DNA of 53,190 nt from Candidatus Methanoperedens sp. (GCA_026552855.1 JAPMTX010000141.1:1-53190); one strand, 5' to 3'; shown: positions 1-7,916, counted from the stretch's first letter. The notes: generated from the sequence alone by a model not told the origin. Made by a program: numbers and translations.

Positions 1-27
1 ACTTAGTAATAGGATTAATAGGTCCAA

Positions 28-71
28 AGAAATCCACCTCCACTTTGCAACATTAAAGGAGGTGGATTTCT
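28..71. repeat. Perfect 14-bp inverted repeat (hairpin)
   Basis: Bases 28-41 are exactly reverse-complementary to bases 58-71, separated by a 16-base AT-rich loop. The arm contains a C/T-rich tract (ccacctcc). It lies just beyond the 3' end of the minus-strand gene ending at 139, so a transcription terminator or RNA 3' structure is possible; a mobile-element end is an alternative. The repeat itself is seen directly, its role is not known. Confidence 0.7.
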
Positions 72-138
72 AGAAATAAAAGACTATCACCTTTAGGTTG
101 GCTGTGTGAACATCAGTTATGTAACATAATTATACTCC

Positions 139-456
139 TCAAACATTAACTACTCTCTCAATCTCTTTTGACCTTTCTGTGAGCTTGTTATATGTATCTT
201 TATAAGCATACCATTTTATGTATTCCCTGTCATCACCAAGTTCACCTGCATTGAACTTCTCATAAAATTTATCTGAGTTCATCTTATAGCGTTTTTCAAA
301 ATCGACAAGTGTGCTCATAACCTGTTTTATCTCTTTCTTCACCATGCCAAGCTCCACCCTGAGCATTTTATTTATGGTAGATGCTATATATTTCTTCTCG
401 AATTCAAGACCATGAGACAATTGGGATTTTAAAACTTTCATGTACTCAGTGGACAT
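139..456 (-). CDS. Small coiled-coil protein, possible TA-type partner
   Basis: A 105-residue, highly charged, mostly helical protein. The first two thirds are rich in Lys/Glu with heptad-like spacing. The last third carries a run resembling FYEKFNAGELGDDREYIKW (residues about 64-82), which I associate with small archaeal proteins that often pair with toxin-like partners; that association is from memory and not verifiable here. No enzymatic motif is visible. It reads towards the window edge, so a downstream partner, if any, would have to be within the 138 bases shown or beyond; none is visible. The start ATG at 456 sits about 25-30 bases from an AT-rich stretch (tatatatattcc near 485-495, read on the minus strand) that could hold its TATA box. 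Confidence 0.6.
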   Translation of the reverse strand: MSTEYMKVLKSQLSHGLEFEKKYIASTINKMLRVELGMVKKEIKQVMSTLVDFEKRYKMNSDKFYEKFNAGELGDDREYIKWYAYKDTYNKLTERSKEIERVVNV

Positions 457-663
457 AATATTACATTCATTGGTTTTTAGCTTTATATATATTCCTTAAT
501 TAAAATTGGATTGCCAGTCTGAAAGCCATCCCTGGGAACAACATGGTCATATCCTATATTCTCCGCCTCCATGCACTCAGCCGCTCTCTATCTTTAGCCA
601 TTGAGATATTTCTAATTGGGTTTGATAGAAAGGTATGCCCATATGGGAAGCAGTTTGAAAAGC
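457..663. other. Intergenic region with a short degenerate ORF
   Basis: No convincing gene. On the minus strand a short open stretch (about 587 down to 483, 29 codons from an ATG at 572) encodes a protein-like segment reading GYDHVVPRDGFQTGNPIL. It could be the C-terminal remnant of a lost gene because a stop codon precedes it immediately. I cannot assign a family. The rest of the gap carries the promoter of the plus-strand antitoxin gene. Confidence 0.25.
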
Positions 664-671
664 TATTTAAA
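664..671 (+). promoter_or_regulatory. Archaeal TATA box for the UPF0175 gene
   Basis: The sequence tatttaaa lies 34 bases upstream of the ATG at 705, consistent with transcription starting a few bases before the start codon. The surrounding aagctatttaaagt also occurs at 2516-2529, upstream of the metallo-hydrolase gene. Confidence 0.5.
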
Positions 672-704
672 GTCCTGGCTCTAATTGTAATTCAGTGATA
701 CAAA

Positions 705-1022
705 ATGGAAGCATCAGATTATCCTGAAAATCTAAGCGAAGAGCTTGATATTCTTGTAAAAAAGGGATATTATCCTTCAAAATCCGATTTATTAAGAGAT
801 GCTTTCAGGGCGCTGCTGAATACAAAAGCAGAGTTGAGAGTTTCTTTAGCAATCGAACTATACCTCAAAGAAAAAGTTTCGATCGCAAGGGCTGCTGAAC
901 TTGCAGGTATGACAACGATAGAGTTTAAAGAAGTTATCGCAGGAAGGGGAATAGTAAGAGAAACTGAGGGTAAATCTGTTAAAGAGATTGATAAAAAACT
1001 GAAAAAGCTCGGGTTAGCTTAA
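705..1022 (+). CDS. UPF0175 family antitoxin with RHH-like N-terminus
   Basis: A 105-residue protein. Residues about 3-40 look like a ribbon-helix-helix DNA-binding segment (a short strand followed by SKSDLLRDAFRAL). Residues about 42-85 match the UPF0175 pattern: helix ending AIELYLKEKVS, then RAAELAGMTTIEFKEVIAGRGI, a small HTH-like unit. UPF0175 proteins are commonly antitoxins for PIN-domain toxins. The next gene starts at 1022 with its ATG overlapping this stop codon, which fits a co-translated antitoxin-toxin pair. Such antitoxins usually repress their own promoter; the TATA box at 664 is the likely target region. Confidence 0.8.
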   Translation: MEASDYPENLSEELDILVKKGYYPSKSDLLRDAFRALLNTKAELRVSLAIELYLKEKVSIARAAELAGMTTIEFKEVIAGRGIVRETEGKSVKEIDKKLKKLGLA

Positions 1023-1503
1023 TGTTTTTCGCAGATACGGATATTCTGAGCGCCTTCGCCAAGGCGGATGCGATAAAGTATCTAAAGGAATTTTGTAAAG
1101 AACTGAATATTTCCCCTTCCATTTACGAAGAGTTGATGCGTGCAAAACGCGCCGATTATGCTTTTGTCGATGAAATCCTGGAAAATGTTGAAATTATACT
1201 GCTCTCGAAAGATGAATTTGAGAATTTCATGGCTCTTCTGGAGAGCAGGAAAGATTTGCATGAGGGCGAATGCCAGCTAATTGTACTGTGTAGCTCAAGA
1301 AAAGGCATTCTTCTCACAAATGATAGTTCGTGAAAAAATTTTGTAAGAAAAACGATATCCTCTTCTTGGATCTGGAAGATATTTTAAGGGGCTTGAAATT
1401 AAGAAAAATTCTCAAACATGATGAGTTGCGAAAACTTATAGAGGATATTGAAAAGAAGGATTTTACAATAATAAAATCAAAGGAAGATATACTTGGTGGC
1501 TAA
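1022..1503 (+). pseudogene. PIN-domain toxin, frameshifted near base 1330
   Basis: The first frame (1022-1333) gives FFADTDILSAFAKADA at the N-terminus, with the first PIN acidic residue in ADTD, an inner Glu in SIYEELMRA, and HEGECQLIVL with another conserved acidic patch. It stops at 1331 right after LLTNDSS, exactly where PIN proteins continue with a strand and helix. The missing part is present in another frame from 1330: VKKFCKKNDILFLDLEDIL, ending at the stop 1501-1503. One missing base in tcg|tg explains the break. Joined, the protein would be about 160 residues, normal for this family. It is either a real inactivated ribonuclease toxin or a sequencing error. Paired with the UPF0175 antitoxin upstream. 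Confidence 0.8.
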
Positions 1504-1705
1504 TACATCGCTTCCCGACGAACTTCTGATAGATCATGCTCTAGTGCATTACCGTAACGGAAATATAACCCTCGGCAGGGCAGCCAAAATCGCAGGAATA
1601 TCGTTGCGGGAAATGATAGCCATAGCAGCAAAAAGGAGAATACCCTTCCAGTACAGCCTCGATGATCTGCATGAGGACCTACATGCCGCTGAAGATATGC
1701 GATAA
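1496..1705 (+). CDS. UPF0175 family protein, short form
   Basis: About 69 residues. The segment HALVHYRNGNITLGRAAKIA followed by GISLREMIAIAAKRRIP is the UPF0175 core; an acidic tail LDDLHEDLHAAED follows. It lacks the ribbon-helix-helix N-terminus of the first UPF0175 protein. The start is a GTG at 1496 (or TTG at 1493), overlapping the last codons of the frameshifted PIN gene, so it would be translated by coupling. Two antitoxin-like genes therefore bracket one toxin. It may be a second antitoxin or a DNA-binding accessory. No following toxin gene is present, since a convergent SDR gene ends at 1712. Confidence 0.65.
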   Translation: MANTSLPDELLIDHALVHYRNGNITLGRAAKIAGISLREMIAIAAKRRIPFQYSLDDLHEDLHAAEDMR

Positions 1706-1711
1706 TCGGCA

Positions 1712-2401
1712 TCAGTAAATCTCTATCGAATCCCCGCTTCTATATTTCCCCGGATGGATGCAGATATCCGCAACCTTCTCAGCAACCTCCTCCGGCTCAA
1801 GCACCGCCCTCTCCTCTGGAAAGAACCTCTTGAACATCCCAATATTCACGCTTGCAGGGCACAGCGCAATGATCTTAACGTTCCTTCCGACCTCACGCGC
1901 CGCAGCCTCGGTAAGCCCGATGACAGCAAATTTCGATGCTGAATATACGCTTAACGTGGGGATGCCTTCTTTCCCTGCGCCTGAGGAGATGTTAATGATC
2001 AAGCCGCCGTGTTTCTCCATCTCAGGGATGACATGCTTCATGTAAAAGAATACGCCTTTTACGTTCACGTTCATTATTTCTTCGAACTCTTCAGCCGTTG
2101 TTTCCCACAAATACTTCCTTATGCCTGCTCCTGCATTATTTACCAGCACGTCAATTTTACCGAATTTTTCGATAGCAGCATTGACGACCTTTTTTACATC
2201 ATCCTCTTTTGTAACATCCCCTCTGATAGGGACCACTCTTCCGCCCTCCTCATTGATTTCCTTACTAACTTTTTCAATATATTCTTCAGTCCTTGCAGTT
2301 ACAACAATATTTGCACCTTCTTCTCCCAGTCTTTTCGCAATATACCTTCCGATCCCTCTTCCACCCCCGGTAACGATTATGGTCTTATCCTCGAGTTTCA
2401 T
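1712..2401 (-). CDS. SDR family NAD(P)-dependent oxidoreductase
   Basis: A 229-residue classical short-chain dehydrogenase/reductase with a Rossmann fold. The nucleotide-binding motif TGGGRGIG is at residues 11-18, NNAG at 88-91, the catalytic Ser at 139/140, and the YxxxK pair at Tyr153/Lys157. Asp62 in GDVT follows the fourth strand as usual. The C-terminal substrate loop is short (KRFFPEERAVLEPEEVA), so the substrate cannot be predicted; 3-ketoacyl-ACP reductase-like proteins are the closest general match. Monocistronic by position, convergent with the antitoxin cluster. Function beyond oxidoreductase is unknown. Confidence 0.88.
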   Translation of the reverse strand: MKLEDKTIIVTGGGRGIGRYIAKRLGEEGANIVVTARTEEYIEKVSKEINEEGGRVVPIRGDVTKEDDVKKVVNAAIEKFGKIDVLVNNAGAGIRKYLWETTAEEFEEIMNVNVKGVFFYMKHVIPEMEKHGGLIINISSGAGKEGIPTLSVYSASKFAVIGLTEAAAREVGRNVKIIALCPASVNIGMFKRFFPEERAVLEPEEVAEKVADICIHPGKYRSGDSIEIY

Positions 2402-2519
2402 TTATTCCCTCCCTGATCACATTATCCTCTGGGTACACTAATTGCTCTTTACTTCTATCTGATAAGCATAAATGCTCTTAAATTTGCTTCAAGCTTGCGC
2501 CGGGAACTTCTGGAGAAGC

Positions 2520-2527
2520 TATTTAAA
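2520..2527 (+). promoter_or_regulatory. TATA box upstream of the metallo-hydrolase gene
   Basis: tatttaaa in the context aagctatttaaagtt, almost identical to the element at 660-674. Transcription would start near 2550. That is 36 bases before the proposed ATA start at 2586 but about 237 bases before the first standard start codon (GTG 2787), which favours translation of the upstream in-frame extension. Confidence 0.5.
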
Positions 2528-2585
2528 GTTCGCGACATAATTTAGCATTCTAAGAATTTGATATAATGGCTGGAGGGCGATTATC

Positions 2586-3593
2586 ATAGGTTTTAATAAT
2601 CAAAGTGGGCTTGTTACAATTCCTGCGCAGGTACAAAGAGCATCCCGCGCCGGCAGCCGTTTTAAAAACCCGGAGTCTACCGGGCACGGTGGACTTATAG
2701 ATGTCCTGAAATGGTTTTTAAATAGAAAAAGGGAAGCCTGGCCCGGGTGGATAGAATCAAAACCCGGCGCTGCACCCGCTGCCCGCGTGACCGGAGATGA
2801 GATAAGGGTCACTTTTATCAATCACGCTACCTTTCTTATCCAGGCGGACGGGATGAATATCCTGACCGACCCCATCTGGTCGGACTGGGCAGGACCTATC
2901 CCTTTTGTGGGCAGGAAACGCGTTCGCGCCCCCGGGCTCAGGTTTGAGGACCTGCCGCCGATAGATACCGTGCTTGTGAGCCATAACCATTACGACCACA
3001 TGGATATACCCACACTGAGAGCGTTAGAGGAGAAATTCTCACCGCTTTTTATGGTCGGACTGGGCAACAAAAAATACATGGAGAGAAAGGGGCTGGAAAA
3101 GGTAGAAGAACTTGACTGGTTGAAAAAAACATCCCTTCCCGGCGGCAGGAGCATTTATTTTGTGCCTGCGCAGCACTTCTCAGGGCGCGCACCCTGGAAT
3201 ATAGACAAAAGCCTGTGGGGAGGGTTTGTAATTGAGACCTTACCAGGACAGATCTATTTCGCCGGGGACACAGGCTTCGGGAAATTCTTTGAACAAATCC
3301 ATGAAAGGTTTTCGAACATTCGGGTAGCCCTGCTCCCTGTCGGCGCCTATGAGCCGAGATGGTTCATGGGTGCGGTGCATATGAACCCCGACGACGCTGT
3401 GAGGGCGCATAAAATCCTGGAGCCGGGGCTCAGTATAGGCTTCCATCTGGGCACATTCCACCTGAGCGACGAAGGCATCGGCGCTCCGGTCCAGCAATTA
3501 GAGAGAGCACTCAGGGAACATGGAGTAAAGCAAGAAGAGTTCATCGTGCTTGATTTCGGGGAGACGGCAACCGTATTGACTGATACAAAATAA
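2586..3593 (+). CDS. MBL-fold hydrolase, NAPE-PLD/UlaG-like
   Basis: Zinc-dependent metallo-beta-lactamase fold protein. From the GTG at 2787 the zinc motif SHNHYDH is at residues 65-71, further ligands are His in PAQHFSG, Asp in FAGDTG and His in GFHLGTFH, and TDPIWSDWAGP follows the first strands. The NAPE-PLD-like family normally has an N-terminal segment before the IRVTFINHATF strand. Such a segment is encoded upstream in frame (RFKNPESTGHGG, then LKWFLNRKREAWPGW), open back to a stop at 2559. It has no ATG/GTG/TTG. The best start is ATA at 2586, nine bases after ggagg (2572-2576), giving about 335 residues. Alternatives: GTG 2787 (268 residues) or a lost start codon. Substrate unknown; phospholipid-type hydrolase activity is only a family possibility. 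Confidence 0.8.
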   Translation: MGFNNQSGLVTIPAQVQRASRAGSRFKNPESTGHGGLIDVLKWFLNRKREAWPGWIESKPGAAPAARVTGDEIRVTFINHATFLIQADGMNILTDPIWSDWAGPIPFVGRKRVRAPGLRFEDLPPIDTVLVSHNHYDHMDIPTLRALEEKFSPLFMVGLGNKKYMERKGLEKVEELDWLKKTSLPGGRSIYFVPAQHFSGRAPWNIDKSLWGGFVIETLPGQIYFAGDTGFGKFFEQIHERFSNIRVALLPVGAYEPRWFMGAVHMNPDDAVRAHKILEPGLSIGFHLGTFHLSDEGIGAPVQQLERALREHGVKQEEFIVLDFGETATVLTDTK

Positions 3594-3679
3594 CATCTGA
3601 CATCCGAAAATACAACAAAAAATAGACAACCTCTTATATACAAAGAAAAAGTAGTATTAACATTCTTGGTGATTATTAT

Positions 3680-4309
3680 ATGAAGACAATTGATGAACTT
3701 ATCCAGAAAGCTGTTGAGCTTCAGGCTGGTGGGCTCTCCACAGGGCAGATTGCAGACGAATTGAACATTTCCCGCGAGACTGCGACATGGCTGCTAGTTC
3801 ACGCAAAAAAGAGGGATGCTACACAGGTGCCCAAAGATATCTACATCGACTGGAGCAACATCGGCAGAAGCTCGACAAGACAGAGGCTGATAGCGAATGC
3901 AATGATAGATATGATCCTTGACAGCCTGGATGAGACATGCCAGTGCATAGATGTGGTAGTAGGGGTTGCCCTGAGCGGTATACCGCTTGCCAATCTTGTC
4001 GCAGATGAGCTTGGGTGTGAATTCACCACCTACCATCCCAACAAGCAGCGCTGGGAACCTGCCGAACCAAAGGAGACTAAAGGCACCATCAGCCAGAACT
4101 TCGCAAAAGTGGAAGGGAAGCACTGCGTTCTTATCGATGATGTGGTCACAACAGGCACCACGCTCACGGAGGCAGTGGGAGTGCTTGAAGCCCTGAATGC
4201 AAAACCTGTAGCTATTGCTGTACTGGTAGACAAGAAAGGCATTGATGACATCCAGGGAGTACCCCTTAATGCATTACTGCGGGTAACCAGAGTGGATAAA
4301 ATAGAATAA
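3680..4309 (+). CDS. gfcR: GfcR-type regulator: HTH plus PRTase domain
   Basis: A 209-residue protein. Residues 15-45 form a helix-turn-helix (LSTGQIADELNISRETATWLL), followed by a phosphoribosyltransferase fold with the PRPP loop VLIDDVVTTGTT at about 150-161. In haloarchaea GfcR, an orotate-phosphoribosyltransferase-like protein, regulates central sugar metabolism; related proteins are widespread in methanogens. It heads a tightly packed run: the next gene starts one base after its stop. The link to the downstream R15P isomerase (also ribose-phosphate chemistry) is suggestive of PRPP or ribose-phosphate sensing, which is inference. A TATA-like cttatatac lies about 40-50 bases upstream of the ATG. 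Confidence 0.85.
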   Translation: MKTIDELIQKAVELQAGGLSTGQIADELNISRETATWLLVHAKKRDATQVPKDIYIDWSNIGRSSTRQRLIANAMIDMILDSLDETCQCIDVVVGVALSGIPLANLVADELGCEFTTYHPNKQRWEPAEPKETKGTISQNFAKVEGKHCVLIDDVVTTGTTLTEAVGVLEALNAKPVAIAVLVDKKGIDDIQGVPLNALLRVTRVDKIE

Positions 4310-4310
4310 A

Positions 4311-4814
4311 ATGCCTGACTGGGCTTTACATCTAATCGTTCCTCTGCTCGCCCTTCTGATCGTGAGCAGGAAAGAGGATCAAAAATACATACTCTTACTT
4401 TTGCCGCTTGCAGTCCTGCCTGATTTTGATACGTTCGTGACACAGCACAGGGCGCTTCTGCACAACATCTTTATCCCTCTGTTCCTTGTCTTTCTCGGCT
4501 GGGTGCTGAAAGAGAAAAGGGCGATATTCAATATCGCAGCGGTCTATATCGCGTCCCATGTCTTCATGGATATGTTCGGAGGCGGAGTTGTGCTTTTCTA
4601 TCCTCTCTACAACCATATGGCGTTCGTGGACGCAAGCCTCCAGATGAGCAGCACAAACACTCTTGTATGGACGTTCGATTATGGTTTCAGCGAATACGGT
4701 TCTGCATGGAAACATGCGTACGGCTACATCTCGGACAGTATAGGTACAGGCGCACTGGCGTTCGTGCTCCTGGCAGGAATATGCGCGGCTTACAGGAACC
4801 GGGTAAAGGAGTGA
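4311..4814 (+). CDS. DUF457-type membrane metal-dependent hydrolase
   Basis: A 167-residue membrane protein with about four hydrophobic segments. It carries the histidine/aspartate pattern of the YdjM/DUF457 membrane hydrolases: His7 in the first helix, Asp38 and Asp40 in LPDFDTF, His46 and His51 in QHRALLHN, and His83 plus Asp87 in SHVFMDMFGGG. These are assumed metal ligands. Family members are poorly characterised. Sandwiched between gfcR (1-base gap) and cbiP (its stop is two bases before the cbiP ATG), so it is co-transcribed. No signal peptide apart from the first helix. Confidence 0.72.
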   Translation: MPDWALHLIVPLLALLIVSRKEDQKYILLLLPLAVLPDFDTFVTQHRALLHNIFIPLFLVFLGWVLKEKRAIFNIAAVYIASHVFMDMFGGGVVLFYPLYNHMAFVDASLQMSSTNTLVWTFDYGFSEYGSAWKHAYGYISDSIGTGALAFVLLAGICAAYRNRVKE

Positions 4815-4816
4815 GA

Positions 4817-6274
4817 ATGACGAAAGCAATGGCAAAAGCCCTCATGGTCATCGGTACAAGTTCCCATGTCGGGAAAAGTATGCTTGTTACCGCCCTCTGC
4901 AGGAGCCTCTCAAAAAAATATAAGGTAGCTCCCTTCAAAGCGCAGAACATGAGCCTCAATTCATGGATAACCCGCGACGGCAGTGAGATAGGCATCGCCC
5001 AGGCGATACAGGCAAAAGCCGCAGGGGTCGAACCTGCTGCCGATATGAATCCTGTGCTTCTAAAACCAAAAGGCAGCTCACTCTCGCAGGTGATCCTGCT
5101 GGGAAAGCCCTACGCGGATAAAAAAGCGGGCGATTACTACGATTCAATTGAAGGGTTAACGTCGCTCGTAGAAGGGGCGTACAGGCGTCTTGCCTCTGAG
5201 CACGAGGTCATAATAATTGAAGGAGCGGGCGGGGCGGCTGAGATAAACCTGTACCATCGCGACATAGTGAACATCGGTGTTGCAAGGATGGCAAGACCGC
5301 AGATAATACTGGTGGGGGATATCGAACGCGGCGGCGTGTTCGCAAGTATATACGGTACGCTGATGCTGCTCCCTGAAGATGTGAAGGGTTTGATTTTTGG
5401 GATAGTAATAAACAAATTCCGCGGCGATATTAAACTGCTTGAGCCCGGGATAAAGCAGCTGGAAGAACTCACAGGGCTCCCCGTACTCGGTGTTATTCCA
5501 TATACGGATATCAGGCTCCAATCCGAAGATTCTGTCTCGATAAGGGATAAAACAGGCAATAACCACCCGGTCATGATAGCGGTTGTACGGCTGCCTCATA
5601 TCTCCAACTTCACGGATTTTGAACCTCTTGAGAGGTACGCCGATATAAGGTATATTGAGCCCTCAGAAGACCTGGGTAATCCTGATGCTGTTATTTTGCC
5701 TGGAACCAAGAACACTATGGATGACCTTAAGGATCTCAGATCAAAAGGAATGGATAAGCGAATTATAGCAGAGGCGAAAAGAGGGATCCCGGTTATCGGG
5801 ATATGCGGGGGTTACCAGATGCTGGGGAAGGAGATCGATGATAGCGGGGTTGAGGGTACTGATGGACCATCTACTGAGAACGGGTTAGGTCTTCTCAATG
5901 TATCCACCCGGTTCCTGGATTATAAGAAACAGACCAGGCAGGTTGAAAAAACCGTTACGGGAAATGGCGCCATTCTCGGACAGATAAAAGGTGAAACAGT
6001 CCGGGGATACGAGATCCACATGGGCGAGACCGAAGGGGGGGAGCCTGCCTTCGGGGACGACGGAGCCGTGAGCGGGAACGGGCTTGTTATCGGGACGTAT
6101 CTTCACGGGCTGTTCGAGAACGAGAACGTACGGAACTCATTCCTGGATTATTTATATAAGCGTAAAGGTATTATATTTAGGTGTAAAGAAGAAGGCGATG
6201 GCATAGAGGAGCTATCAAGATTTATTGAAGAGCATGTGAACATGGGATTGATATACAAGAGGATTGAGGGATAA
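4817..6274 (+). CDS. cbiP: Cobyric acid synthase CbiP/CobQ
   Basis: A 485-residue enzyme, normal for the family, that amidates side chains b, d, e and g of adenosylcobyrinic acid diamide using glutamine and ATP. The N-terminal ATPase domain has the P-loop GTSSHVGKS (residues 13-21), followed by APFKAQNMSLNS. The C-terminal class I glutamine amidotransferase domain has nucleophile Cys330 in GICGGYQMLG and His430 in TYLHGLFEN. The ATG at 4817 is chosen over a longer upstream reading because it starts the conserved domain and is preceded by aaaggag. Its stop overlaps the next ATG by one base. Cobamide synthesis fits a methanogen-type organism that depends on corrinoid methyltransferases. Confidence 0.95.
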   Translation: MTKAMAKALMVIGTSSHVGKSMLVTALCRSLSKKYKVAPFKAQNMSLNSWITRDGSEIGIAQAIQAKAAGVEPAADMNPVLLKPKGSSLSQVILLGKPYADKKAGDYYDSIEGLTSLVEGAYRRLASEHEVIIIEGAGGAAEINLYHRDIVNIGVARMARPQIILVGDIERGGVFASIYGTLMLLPEDVKGLIFGIVINKFRGDIKLLEPGIKQLEELTGLPVLGVIPYTDIRLQSEDSVSIRDKTGNNHPVMIAVVRLPHISNFTDFEPLERYADIRYIEPSEDLGNPDAVILPGTKNTMDDLKDLRSKGMDKRIIAEAKRGIPVIGICGGYQMLGKEIDDSGVEGTDGPSTENGLGLLNVSTRFLDYKKQTRQVEKTVTGNGAILGQIKGETVRGYEIHMGETEGGEPAFGDDGAVSGNGLVIGTYLHGLFENENVRNSFLDYLYKRKGIIFRCKEEGDGIEELSRFIEEHVNMGLIYKRIEG

Positions 6275-7218
6275 TGGAACACCTTTTAGAGACTGCACAG
6301 AAAATAAAGTCCATGGAGATACGGGGGGCGGGAAAGATTGCACGGGCTGCGGCTGCAGAACTGCGGGATTATGCAGAGCGGCTTCCGACGGACGAGATCA
6401 ATGAATTCAATGAAAAAATGAAGCAAGCGGCTGAAGTGCTTGTGAATACCCGCCCGACCGCGGTTTCCCTGCCGAATGCAGTGAGAGCCGTGATGCGATA
6501 CAGGGGCGAGACCGTGGATGAAGCCAAAAAGAGCATTAAAAAACTGGCAGATGAATTCATCGCCAACTCGGAGAATGCAGTTAAAAGTATAGGCGAGATG
6601 GGAGCAAGGAGAGTGCGGGACGGCGACACAATAATGACGCACTGCAATTCAGCCGCCGCCATCTCTATTATGGCTGAGGCGCATGCACAGGGGAAGGATA
6701 TCAGCGTGATAGCCACGGAATCAAGACCCAGGCTGCAGGGGCATATTACGATAAAGCAGCTTGACAGACTGGGGATAAAGACAACTCTGATCGTGGATTC
6801 TGCTGTGCGCTATTTCATGAAAGATGTCGATATTGTTATCATGGGGGCGGACGCGGTAACCGTGAACGGCTCTATCATCAACAAGATAGGGACATCCCAG
6901 CTGGCACTGGCTGCGCATGAGGCAAGGACGAACGTGATCATCGCTGCTGAGACTTATAAGTTCAGCCCGAGGAGCATACTGGGTGAACTTGTGGAGATAG
7001 AGGAGCGGGACAGCAGCGAGGTGATAAGCAGGGAAAAGCTCAATGAATTCTCAAACGTCAGCGTGAGGAACCCAGCCTTCGATGTTACTCCGCGGGAGTA
7101 CGTCGACCTCATATGCACAGAGGTAGGGGCGATACCGCCTGAGATGGCATACATCATCATCAAGGACTTCCTGGGATGGGGGATCGAGGAGATAAATTCT
7201 AACAATCAAAAACATTAA
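6274..7218 (+). CDS. e2b2: Ribose 1,5-bisphosphate isomerase
   Basis: A 314-residue protein of the eIF2B alpha-like superfamily that converts ribose 1,5-bisphosphate to ribulose 1,5-bisphosphate, the substrate of form III RuBisCO. The catalytic Cys is Cys124 in MTHCNSAAAI and the catalytic Asp is Asp193 in IMGADAV, the pair established for the Thermococcus enzyme. RPRLQGH (151-157) and NKIGTSQLALAAHE are also typical. It overlaps the cbiP stop by one base, so it is translationally coupled to cobyric acid synthase. The RuBisCO gene lies 1.4 kb downstream on the opposite strand; the third enzyme, AMP phosphorylase, is not in the window. The methylthioribose-phosphate isomerase or eIF2B regulatory subunit alternatives are less likely given this context. 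Confidence 0.92.
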   Translation: MEHLLETAQKIKSMEIRGAGKIARAAAAELRDYAERLPTDEINEFNEKMKQAAEVLVNTRPTAVSLPNAVRAVMRYRGETVDEAKKSIKKLADEFIANSENAVKSIGEMGARRVRDGDTIMTHCNSAAAISIMAEAHAQGKDISVIATESRPRLQGHITIKQLDRLGIKTTLIVDSAVRYFMKDVDIVIMGADAVTVNGSIINKIGTSQLALAAHEARTNVIIAAETYKFSPRSILGELVEIEERDSSEVISREKLNEFSNVSVRNPAFDVTPREYVDLICTEVGAIPPEMAYIIIKDFLGWGIEEINSNNQKH

Positions 7219-7256
7219 GTACCATACTATTAATTTAAATAAAAACCAGAGGTACT

Positions 7257-7916
7257 ATGGCTCTCACTTCCACTGAAATACTGCTTTTAGTCATGGATAT
7301 TGTCCTGTTTATCATCGTGGTTTACCTGTTACTCAAGCTAAGATCAAAAAAGAAAATTGGACCAGAGAAAGAAAAGATGCAGGCAGACACAGCAACCCTA
7401 TTCCAAAAGACTGGACAGGGTGTACCCGAAACAACAGCGTCTGGACTTATAGAGCCGGAGAAAACCACAGTGGAAAAACCATCAGACCCGGGTTTTGAGC
7501 AAAGAGTAGAGGCACAGGAGAAAGGTACGCTTGAATTAGAAGAGAAAGAGGTCGAAGTGACTCCTGCTACTTCAGATTCAGGAGATAAAGCGGCTCTGGA
7601 ACTTGAAGATAAACCGCCTGAACAACCCCTCACAGCCATAAAGGATGCAAAGCCTGGAAAAATCATCCAGGAGACTGACCCTCTAAAGCTTGAGGATAAT
7701 CTCCCGGGTGAGCCCTCTTCAATAGGTGCGGAACCTGGAGCAGCGGAGCCGGAGAAAGCCCGCAAGACCAGAAAGAGAAGCCGTAAGAAGAAAGCCGCTA
7801 AAAAGAAAAAACCTGCGACAGATGAAGGGCAGACGGCTGGGGACGGAGCAGCTAAAGATATTATAAGTGAGGAGAAAACAGAAGAGGGGGCACCGGAGAA
7901 CAAACCGTTATTCTGA
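7257..7916 (+). CDS. Single-pass membrane protein, disordered charged tail
   Basis: A 219-residue protein of unknown function. One N-terminal transmembrane helix (residues about 5-28) is followed by KLRSKKK, predicting a cytoplasmic tail. Residues 30-165 are acidic and low-complexity (rich in Glu, Pro, Thr, Ala), with loosely repeated phrases of the type LELEEKE / LELEDKP / LKLEDNLPGEP. Residues about 168-190 are strongly basic (KTRKRSRKKKAAKKKKP), followed by a short acidic end. The basic block could bind nucleic acid or lipid head groups. Separated by 38 bases from the isomerase; co-transcription is possible. Confidence 0.7.
   Translation: MALTSTEILLLVMDIVLFIIVVYLLLKLRSKKKIGPEKEKMQADTATLFQKTGQGVPETTASGLIEPEKTTVEKPSDPGFEQRVEAQEKGTLELEEKEVEVTPATSDSGDKAALELEDKPPEQPLTAIKDAKPGKIIQETDPLKLEDNLPGEPSSIGAEPGAAEPEKARKTRKRSRKKKAAKKKKPATDEGQTAGDGAAKDIISEEKTEEGAPENKPLF

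Noticed and set aside
4667..4816. Longer reading of cobyric acid synthase starting at 4667
   Set aside because: The extra 50 codons lie inside the preceding membrane-hydrolase gene in another frame; the ATG at 4817 has a ribosome binding site and starts the family domain.
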